The position numbers were made by a program, and so were the translations under genes. From Bacteroidota bacterium (GTDB lineage Bacteria; Bacteroidota; Ignavibacteria; Ignavibacteriales; Ignavibacteriaceae), in contig JAEXTR010000284.1 in NCBI GenBank assembly GCA_023406915.1, forward strand, positions 1 through 6,362: a stretch of 6,362 bases of DNA, given 5' to 3'. Each line of letters opens with the position of its first letter. The first letter of the stretch is position 1. Of this stretch, positions 1 through 5,683 are shown in pieces. Under the pieces are notes generated by a model, which was given only the letters and a program-made list of their open reading frames with translations, made no database searches and was not told the origin of the DNA.

Positions 1-2
1 AT

Positions 3-1931
3 GAGTGCCTGAAACTGCAGGAACTTGAAGACCTGTACCTTCCCTATAAACCAAAACGGAAAACCCGCGGCACGATTGCGAAGGCAAAAGGGTTGGAACC
101 ACTTGCCCTCTACATCATCGATACCCGTACCGGTGGTGAAGACCTCAATACCCTGGCTGCTGCCTATGTGAATGAGGACCTTGGCGTTACCACCGCTGCC
201 GAAGCACTGCAAGGGGCATCGGATATCATTGCCGAAATGGTCAGTGAATCTGCCGAAGTGAGAAAAATGGTGAGGGAGATGCTCCATGAATCAGCTACCC
301 TGAAATCTGAAAAGAGTGAACACTCACCTGCGGTGAATACGGAAAACCAGAAATTGAAGGCCAAAGAAACGAAGGAGGTGTACCGCATCTATTTTGAGTT
401 CTCAGCCGAAATCAAAAAAATCAAACCGTATCAGGTACTCGCAATCAACCGGGGTGAAAAGGAAAAGTTTCTCAAGGTTTCGTTCGTCTTCAATGAGCCC
501 GTACTCCTTTCTGCCGTGTATGAAACCTACTTTACACAGAAGCCCCATGCCTATAAAGAGTTTCTGGACGAAACAGTCCGCGACTCATTTAAGCGACTGA
601 TATTCCCCTCTGTGGAGCGGGAAGTCAGAAACGAACTTTCCGAAACAGCCGACTTGCATGCGATTGAGCTTTTTGCCAAAAACCTGCGCCAGCTGCTGCT
701 GCAACCCCCGATTGCCGGCAAGATGATCATGGGTATTGATCCCGGTTTTGCATCCGGCAGCAAGATCGCCGTGATTGATCCTACCGGTAAATATCTGGAT
801 GGCGATACTATCTACCCCCATCCCCCCAGGAACAAGACCGATGAGGCTGCCCGCAGAGTGACTGCATTCGTCCGTAAATACCGCGTTGATGTGATTGCCA
901 TCGGCAACGGAACAGCAAGCCGGGAAACCGAACAATTTATTGCAGACCTGATCACTAAAGAAAACCTTGAGTGTAAATACATCATCGTCAGCGAGGCAGG
1001 TGCCTCAGTTTATTCTGCATCAGAACTGGCGAAAAAAGAATTTCCTGATCTTGAAGCAAGTCAGCGCGGCAATATCTCCATTGCACGCCGTCTGCTGGAT
1101 CCGCTTGCTGAACTGGTAAAAATTGATCCTAAGTCAATCGGTGTCGGGCTGTATCAGCACGATGTGGATCAGTCACTCCTGGTGAAGAAGCTCGACGATG
1201 TTGTGGTGAGCTGCGTGAACTATGTCGGCGTTGACCTGAACACGGCTTCGGCTCCGCTGCTGACCCGTGTGTCCGGTCTGAACAAACGCCTTGCCGAATC
1301 TATTGTAAAGCACCGGGAAACCGAAGGCGCTTTTGCAAGCAGGATGGACCTGATGAGCGTAAAGGGGATTGGTGAAAAGGTATTTGAACAGTGCGCAGGA
1401 TTTCTGAAGGTTCCCGGCTCTGATAATCCGTTTGACAATACCTTCATCCATCCTGAGTCTTACGCCGCTGCTGAAAACCTGCTCTCGATGTTCAAAATTT
1501 CTTCTGAGACGCTGAAACAGTCGGCTTCAATGCTTGATCTGTTGATGATGAAAACAACCCCTTCAAAAGTTGCAGAGCAGTTGATGATCGGTGAACCCAC
1601 CCTGAAGGATATTATTGACAACCTGAAAAAACCCGGCAGAGACCCGCGTGAAGACCTGCCAAAACCGATTCTGCGAAGCGATGTGCTCTCCCTGGAGGAC
1701 CTTACCCCCGGCATGAAGCTGAAGGGTACCGTCAGAAATGTGATCGATTTTGGTGCCTTTGTTGACATCGGAGTGAAACAGGATGCGCTGCTCCATATCT
1801 CCCGCATGCGGAATGCGTATGTCAAACATCCTCTTGATGTAGTGAGTGTGGGGGATATTATCGATGTAGAGATTGTGGAAGTGGATGCCGAAAGGGGCAG
1901 AATTTCCATCAGTCTGCTGAAAAAACAGTAG
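3..1931 (+). CDS. tex: Tex family RNA-binding transcription accessory protein, 5' partial
   Basis: C-terminal 642 residues of a Tex/YhgF protein. The reading frame is open to the left edge, and the first visible residues (ECLKLQELEDLYLPYKPKR) are the conserved segment that in family members lies roughly 100-140 residues in, so the true start is outside the window; the TTG at 93 is internal. Domains, numbered from the first visible codon: helical N-terminal core (about 1-235); YqgF/RNase H-like fold (about 240-370), with MGIDPGFASGSKIAVID and AIGNGTASRETE; the conserved YQHDVDQ segment and helix-hairpin-helix repeats (about 375-475, DLNTASAPLL, VKGIGEKVFEQ); and a C-terminal S1 RNA-binding domain (about 569-639, GTVRNVIDFGAFVDIG and ALLHIS). 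Tex is a cytoplasmic nucleic-acid-binding protein linked to transcription and stress tolerance; its exact role is unsettled. The order of domains is complete and unbroken to the TAG stop. The M14 peptidase follows after 73 bases on the same strand. Confidence 0.96.
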   Translation, partial: ECLKLQELEDLYLPYKPKRKTRGTIAKAKGLEPLALYIIDTRTGGEDLNTLAAAYVNEDLGVTTAAEALQGASDIIAEMVSESAEVRKMVREMLHESATLKSEKSEHSPAVNTENQKLKAKETKEVYRIYFEFSAEIKKIKPYQVLAINRGEKEKFLKVSFVFNEPVLLSAVYETYFTQKPHAYKEFLDETVRDSFKRLIFPSVEREVRNELSETADLHAIELFAKNLRQLLLQPPIAGKMIMGIDPGFASGSKIAVIDPTGKYLDGDTIYPHPPRNKTDEAARRVTAFVRKYRVDVIAIGNGTASRETEQFIADLITKENLECKYIIVSEAGASVYSASELAKKEFPDLEASQRGNISIARRLLDPLAELVKIDPKSIGVGLYQHDVDQSLLVKKLDDVVVSCVNYVGVDLNTASAPLLTRVSGLNKRLAESIVKHRETEGAFASRMDLMSVKGIGEKVFEQCAGFLKVPGSDNPFDNTFIHPESYAAAENLLSMFKISSETLKQSASMLDLLMMKTTPSKVAEQLMIGEPTLKDIIDNLKKPGRDPREDLPKPILRSDVLSLEDLTPGMKLKGTVRNVIDFGAFVDIGVKQDALLHISRMRNAYVKHPLDVVSVGDIIDVEIVEVDAERGRISISLLKKQ

Positions 1932-1994
1932 TGATTGACCGAATATAGTGTAGATTTGAGTGATCCGTTTTCCCTGTCCTTGCAGGAACGGAAT

Positions 1995-1999
1995 AGGTG
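1995..1999 (+). promoter_or_regulatory. Shine-Dalgarno site for the M14 peptidase
   Basis: AGGTG lies five bases before the ATG at 2005. It decides the start: an in-frame GTG at 1960 directly follows a TGA at 1957 and would add 15 residues (MIRFPCPCRNGIGAI) unlike the family's usual beginning. Confidence 0.55.
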
Positions 2000-2004
2000 C
2001 AATA

Positions 2005-3720
2005 ATGACAGATGAATGGCTGACATATTACGAAAAAAGCGGCTGCCTTGCCACACCGGTGTATGCTGAAAGCATTGCATACTTTAAGAAACTTGCTGCG
2101 GCAAGCCGGTTTCTGCAGATAAAAGAGTATGGCGAAACCGCTTCCGGGCGCCCGCTGTATGCCGTAATCGCCGCAACGAACAATGCCTTCACCCCGAAGC
2201 AGGCACATCGCCAGGGGAAAGCAGTGATCTTTATTCAGAATGGAATCCATGCCGGAGAAATTGCCGGTAAGGATGCCTGGATGCTGCTGCTGAGGGAAAT
2301 CCTCATCAGAAAAACCCGACCGGGGTTCCTGGATAATGTGGTACTGGTCATTATCCCTGCCGTTAATCCTGATGGACACGAACGCCGCACTCCCTTAAAT
2401 CGCCCAAATCAGATTGGCCCTACCGAAACAGGCTGGAGAACCACTGCCCATAACCTGAACCTGAACCGTGATTACATGAAGGCAGATGCGCCGGAAATGC
2501 GCGCGCTGCTCCATCTGTTTCATCAGTGGAAACCTGACTTTATGATTGATAACCACACCACCAACGGTGCAGATTATCAGTATCATATCAGCTATTCACT
2601 GGAGTTTCATCCGAACATCGATCAGGCACTCGGGAAATGGGGGAAATATGAACTGATGCCCAGGGTGATCAGGACACTGGAAGAAAAAGGCTTTGAGACA
2701 GCCCCATACCTTGAATCAAAAACAGATGACCTGAAAGATGGCATTGCTATTGAGCCCGGCCTTCCGCGCTACTCAACCGGATATGCAGCCGTGCAGAACA
2801 GACTGGGTTTACTGGTTGAAACCCACTCCCTGAAGACCTATAAAAACCGTGTAGAATCAACCTTTGCCATGAATGAGTCAGTGATTACACTGATCGGTGC
2901 CAATGCAGCGGGGTTGAAGCAGATGAACAGGGAAGCAGATGAAGCAGCCATCCGTGATTATTCGGTTAAAAAGAAAAAGTACACCCTGAATTACAAGATG
3001 ACCGATGCGTACGAGATCATGATGTTTAAGGGGTATAAAACAAATAAGGTGTGGAGTGATGCACTCGGTATGGAGGTAGTACTCTATACCAAAGAGCCGG
3101 AAGTATTTCCCATGCCGATCTATGCAGCACCGGTTCCGTCTAAAACTGTCAGCGTCCCTGCCGCATACTGCATCCCACCGTATCTGAAGCATATTGTAAA
3201 ACTCCTGAAGCTCCACGGTATCACCGTACTCCCATGCCGCACTGAGGCAGAGGTTCCGGTTACCCGTTACCGCTTTACTGATACCCGTCCGGCACTCTTT
3301 CCGTATGAAGGAAGAATGCGACTGGAGGTGGATACGGAAGTGGTTGCTGCTACCATGACACCGGGTCCCGGATGGTTCATCGTTCCCACCCGTCAAAAGG
3401 GGGTTCGCTGTATCATGCAGCTTCTTGAACCGGAAGGAAAAGACTCTCTGGTCAGCTGGGGATTTTTCAATGCCTATATTGAGAGAAAAGAATACGCAGA
3501 AAAATATGTGATGGAACCCCTCATCAAAAAGATGCTGGATGAGGATCAGGAGCTGCGTGCAGAGTTTGAAGACCTCCTCCGCAATGATCCTTGCATGAGG
3601 TCAGACCCGATGAAGCGGCTTGAGTATTTTTATCGCCGTTCCCCCTTCTTTGATCCTAACGAAAATGTCTATCCTATTGTGATGATACGTGACCGGAAGG
3701 ACCTGAAGAAACTGGTGTAA
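2005..3720 (+). CDS. M14-family zinc metallocarboxypeptidase, no signal peptide
   Basis: Complete 571-residue protein. The N-terminal half is a carboxypeptidase A-like M14 domain (about residues 18-300). It has the zinc motif HAGE (H82, E85), a third zinc ligand H184 in IDNHTTNG, the substrate-binding NLNRDY (R155), and a likely catalytic glutamate E272 in LLVETHS. These residues predict an active enzyme that removes C-terminal residues from peptides; the substrate cannot be read from the sequence. The C-terminal half (about 300-571) has segments also seen in larger bacterial M14 proteins, such as YCIPPYLKHIVKLLKLHGI, LFPYEG, LLEPEGKDSLVSWGFFNAY and ERKEY near 494. There is no hydrophobic N-terminus and no room for one, because a TGA lies just before the furthest possible start, so a cytoplasmic location is inferred. 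The gene follows tex by 73 bases with no clear terminator between them, and it converges on hutH. Family assignment is firm; biological role unknown. Confidence 0.9.
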   Translation: MTDEWLTYYEKSGCLATPVYAESIAYFKKLAAASRFLQIKEYGETASGRPLYAVIAATNNAFTPKQAHRQGKAVIFIQNGIHAGEIAGKDAWMLLLREILIRKTRPGFLDNVVLVIIPAVNPDGHERRTPLNRPNQIGPTETGWRTTAHNLNLNRDYMKADAPEMRALLHLFHQWKPDFMIDNHTTNGADYQYHISYSLEFHPNIDQALGKWGKYELMPRVIRTLEEKGFETAPYLESKTDDLKDGIAIEPGLPRYSTGYAAVQNRLGLLVETHSLKTYKNRVESTFAMNESVITLIGANAAGLKQMNREADEAAIRDYSVKKKKYTLNYKMTDAYEIMMFKGYKTNKVWSDALGMEVVLYTKEPEVFPMPIYAAPVPSKTVSVPAAYCIPPYLKHIVKLLKLHGITVLPCRTEAEVPVTRYRFTDTRPALFPYEGRMRLEVDTEVVAATMTPGPGWFIVPTRQKGVRCIMQLLEPEGKDSLVSWGFFNAYIERKEYAEKYVMEPLIKKMLDEDQELRAEFEDLLRNDPCMRSDPMKRLEYFYRRSPFFDPNENVYPIVMIRDRKDLKKLV

Positions 3721-3808
3721 ATCATTCTTCCAGGATGGGTTTCATCTCTCCGATGGGACTTTCCGCAATTCGTATGGCTCACTTGATAATTCGGTGGAAA
3801 ATATTGAT

Positions 3809-3823
3809 TCCTCCTTCGGGGGA
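3809..3823. repeat. Type C hairpin, copy 1
   Basis: TCCTCC-TTC-GGGGGA, a six-pair stem around a three-base loop with one T.G wobble at the fourth pair. The copy at 3955-3969 has the same frame TCCnCC-nnn-GGnGGA, with a G-C pair where this one has the wobble and a different loop. Read on the minus strand, its flanks (GCC before, nTC after) match the flanks of the second copy, so the two are inverted relative to each other. Confidence 0.6.
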
Positions 3824-3852
3824 GGCTCAAAGTTAAATTCGTTCAACTCTCA

Positions 3853-3932
3853 GAAAGGTGCGACCCACTCTGGGGTCGTGGTACCTCTCACGACTTTTTT
3901 CTATAAATCTTTGATCCGTCAGCTGACGGATC
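3853..3932 (+). repeat. Composite palindromic repeat A-B, left copy
   Basis: Starts with GAAAGGTGCGACCCACT and continues to GGGGTCG at 3878 (hairpin A, arms CGACCC 3861-3866 and GGGTCG 3873-3878). A T-rich linker of 22 bases follows, then CTATAAATCTTTGATCC (3901-3917), which leads into palindrome B. The same order occurs on the minus strand at 4106-4028. The A blocks agree at 24 of 26 bases, with both differences inside the hairpin loop, and the CTATAAATCTTyGATCC blocks agree at 16 of 17. The linkers are not conserved except for being T-rich. Confidence 0.8.
3875..3900 (+). terminator. Rho-independent terminator for the M14 peptidase (and tex)
   Basis: GTCGTG (3875-3880), an eight-base loop, CACGAC (3889-3894), then six T immediately after. 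This is a good intrinsic-terminator shape about 155 bases after the peptidase stop. Its left arm reuses GTCG from the right arm of hairpin A (3861-3878), so the two stems cannot form at once. The stem is only six pairs, so strength is uncertain. Confidence 0.6.
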
Positions 3933-3933
3933 A
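3912..3933. repeat. Perfect 22-base palindrome (type B hairpin, left copy)
   Basis: TGATCCGTCAG is followed directly by its own reverse complement, giving 11 perfect pairs with no spacer. The type B hairpin at 4028-4044 keeps the outer GATCC/GGATC pairs but has a shorter core, so the palindrome is kept while its sequence changes. As DNA it could be a dimeric protein site; as RNA or extruded DNA it could form a stem with a small loop. Confidence 0.8.
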
Positions 3934-3954
3934 TTACCTGACTCATATTCTGCC

Positions 3955-3969
3955 TCCGCCACCGGCGGA
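3955..3969. repeat. Type C hairpin, copy 2
   Basis: TCCGCC-ACC-GGCGGA, six perfect pairs around a three-base loop. Same frame as the hairpin at 3809-3823 but with a G-C pair in place of that copy's wobble. Confidence 0.65.
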
Positions 3970-4027
3970 TTCCAACAATCTACTGATACTGGTGTTGCGA
4001 ATAAATGGTTATCCGATTGCTTGGCAC

Positions 4028-4106
4028 CGATCCCAGCGGGATCGAAGATTTATAGTAATAAATGAAGAGAAAAACTATTTCGACCCCGTAGTGGGTCGCA
4101 CCTTTC
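4028..4106 (-). repeat. Composite palindromic repeat A-B, right copy (inverted)
   Basis: Read on the minus strand from 4106: the A block (4106-4081, hairpin arms at 4098-4093 and 4086-4081), a 25-base T-rich linker, CTATAAATCTTCGATCC (4055-4039), then the B hairpin CGATCCC-GCT-GGGATCG (4044-4028, seven perfect pairs). It mirrors the left copy at 3853-3932 in order and in near-identical spacing, so the two copies face each other across about 95 bases. Confidence 0.8.
4070..4098 (-). terminator. Possible terminator for hutH
   Basis: On the minus strand, the A hairpin (CGACCC, six-base loop, GGGTCG) starts 28 bases after the hutH stop. A run of five T begins six bases after the stem. The gap between stem and T-run is longer than in strong intrinsic terminators, so this is a weak call, supported mainly by position at a convergent gene end and by the matching T-run beside the other A copy. 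Confidence 0.4.
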
Positions 4107-4126
4107 AACTTCGACCACTCAATCTT

Positions 4127-5683
4127 CTACCTCAGGGAAACTTCCCGTTCAACGGCATTCAGAATCGTATCGCCTTTCACCAGACCGGTAACACGGTTCA
4201 GATCCTCATATAAAATCCGGTCTTTATCCAACGGCTTCACTGCATCCCTGATGACCCGGTACGCAATGCCGGTACCTTTCCCGGGAGTCAGCGGCTTCAG
4301 AAACTCAAGTCCCTGCGCAGCAGCCATCAGTTCAACCGCAAGCACAACCTCAAGATTCTGCATAACCTTCAGGCACTTCCGTGCCGCAATTGATCCCATG
4401 GAATTATGGTCTTCCTGGTTGGCACTCGTCGGGATTGAATCAACACTTGCCGGGTGTGAGAGCACTTTATTCTCTGATACAATACTGGCAGCAGTGTACT
4501 GCGCAATCATCAGACCTGAGTTCAGTCCCCCTTCCTTTGCAAGGAAACGCGGGAGTCCGCTCAGCGTACCATTCACAAGGCGCTCAGTTCTCCGTTCGGA
4601 AATGTTGGCAAGTTCTGAAAGTGCGATTGCCATAAAATCCATCGGGAGCGCGACCGGTTGTCCGTGGAAGTTACCCCCCTCACGATGATCACCATCATCC
4701 GGGAAAAGGAGGGGATTGTCATTCGCTGAATTAATCTCTATACTGACCTGATTGCATACATACGAAATTGCATCGCGTGATGCGCCGTGTACCTGCGGGA
4801 TGCAGCGCAATGAGTAGGCGTCCTGCACGCGGGTATCATTCTTCCGGTGTGATTCCCTGATACCGCTTCCTTTGATCAGATTGAGCATATTCTTTGCTGC
4901 ATCTGCCTGTCCCTTGTAGGGGCGCAGTTTGTGCAGACGCGCATCGTATGCATTATCAGTTGCCCGCAATGCCTCGTGGGAGAGTGCTGCCGCAACATCA
5001 GCAGTCTTTTGCAGCCGCTGTGCGCGTGCGCAGATATACGCTGCAAAGGCGGTCATCATCTGCGTACCGTTGATCAGGGATAATCCCTCCTTGGCGCGGA
5101 GCTGTACCGGTTTCAGTTTAAACTTCTTTAATGCCTGGGGGGCAGCAACCGGTTTCCCGGGACTGTCAAACAGGTCTTCCTGAATGAACACCTGACCCTT
5201 ACCCAACAGGGAGAGTGCGATGTGGGAGAGGGGAACGAGATCACCACTGGAACCAACCGACCCCTGGGACGGCACTGCCGGGATGATATTATGATTCATC
5301 ATGTCAATCAGCAGCTGCAGGGTTTCAGGATGAATACCCGAATGCCCCTTTGCCAGTGCGTTCACACGCAGCAGCATCATGATTTTCACAATGTACAGGG
5401 GCAGCAGTTCACCAGCACCCACCGCATGGGACATGATGAGGTTCTCCTGCAATTGTGCACTCTCTTCTTTCGAAATAGTCACATTGCTGAAATCGCCAAA
5501 TCCGGTGGTAACACCATACACTACTTTCTCCTGATCAACCCACTCGTCAATCAGTTTTCTGGCACGCTCAACCTTTTTCTGTGCAGTGGGTGTGAGCGCA
5601 ACAGGAATATTATTCTGGATAAAATTTTCAATCTGTTCAAGGGTCAGGGAATTACCGTCAAGTAACAATTTCGTATTTGCCAT
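4127..5683 (-). CDS. hutH: Histidine ammonia-lyase, with Ser-Ser-Gly at the MIO triad
   Basis: Complete 518-residue cytoplasmic enzyme of the MIO ammonia-lyase family, usually a homotetramer; it converts L-histidine to trans-urocanate and ammonia, the first step of histidine breakdown. Visible active-site residues, with Pseudomonas putida HutH equivalents: Y56 in YGVTTGFG (Y53), H86 in MSHAVGAG (H83), N205 in LINGTQ (N195), Y290 and R293 in DAYSLRC (Y280, R283), F339 in GNFH (F329), M392 (M382), E424 in NQEDH (E414). The Ser-His pair at 85-86 and E424 point to histidine rather than tyrosine or phenylalanine as substrate. The cofactor-forming triad is S145-S146-G147 where Ala-Ser-Gly is usual. 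The ATG at 5683 is chosen because LLLDGNSLT is the normal N-terminus and a Shine-Dalgarno site precedes it; a frame extension to 5761 would only reuse hflX sequence. Its start overlaps hflX by 26 bases. No other hut gene is visible. Confidence 0.96.
   Translation of the reverse strand: MANTKLLLDGNSLTLEQIENFIQNNIPVALTPTAQKKVERARKLIDEWVDQEKVVYGVTTGFGDFSNVTISKEESAQLQENLIMSHAVGAGELLPLYIVKIMMLLRVNALAKGHSGIHPETLQLLIDMMNHNIIPAVPSQGSVGSSGDLVPLSHIALSLLGKGQVFIQEDLFDSPGKPVAAPQALKKFKLKPVQLRAKEGLSLINGTQMMTAFAAYICARAQRLQKTADVAAALSHEALRATDNAYDARLHKLRPYKGQADAAKNMLNLIKGSGIRESHRKNDTRVQDAYSLRCIPQVHGASRDAISYVCNQVSIEINSANDNPLLFPDDGDHREGGNFHGQPVALPMDFMAIALSELANISERRTERLVNGTLSGLPRFLAKEGGLNSGLMIAQYTAASIVSENKVLSHPASVDSIPTSANQEDHNSMGSIAARKCLKVMQNLEVVLAVELMAAAQGLEFLKPLTPGKGTGIAYRVIRDAVKPLDKDRILYEDLNRVTGLVKGDTILNAVEREVSLR

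Larger units (their letters stand above)
3721..4126. other. Non-coding convergent intergenic region with a hairpin array
   Basis: About 400 bases between two gene ends, with no credible gene on either strand. Bases 3721-3808 hold nothing recognised. From 3809 to 4106 there are six short inverted repeats, centred near 3816, 3870, 3922, 3962, 4036 and 4090. They fall into three types: A (CGACCC...GGGTCG), B (GATCC...GGATC) and C (TCCnCC...GGnGGA). The order on the plus strand is C, A, B, C, B inverted, A inverted. Three of the five centre-to-centre distances are about 53 bases. The layout resembles a palindromic intergenic repeat family (REP- or BIME-like); that comparison is by structure only, since no second locus is visible. 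Confidence 0.8.

Noticed and set aside
93..95. TTG at 93 as the tex start
   Set aside because: The frame is open upstream and the residues before it are conserved Tex sequence; the gene is cut by the window edge.
1951..1958. TAGATTTG, matching the Bacteroidota -7 promoter consensus TAnnTTTG, before the M14 peptidase
   Set aside because: No TTG lies at the 19-21 base distance expected for the -33 element (the nearest, at 1935, is too close), and the host phylum is uncertain. One eight-base match is not enough.
1971..1986. Small inverted repeat CCTG...CAGG between tex and the peptidase gene as a tex terminator
   Set aside because: Only four pairs and no T-run follows; read-through from tex is the simpler reading.
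1960..2004. GTG start giving a 15-residue longer M14 peptidase
   Set aside because: The ATG at 2005 has a better placed ribosome site, and the extra residues do not form a signal peptide or match the domain.
3809..4106. CRISPR array, because of the partly regular spacing
   Set aside because: The repeats are of three types, in both orientations and unevenly spaced, with no uniform direct repeat and unique-spacer pattern and no cas gene nearby.
3794..4213. Plus-strand open frame of 139 codons across the hairpin array
   Set aside because: It consists mostly of translated repeats, overlaps the 3' end of hutH on the other strand by 87 bases, has no clear ribosome site, and resembles no protein I recognise.
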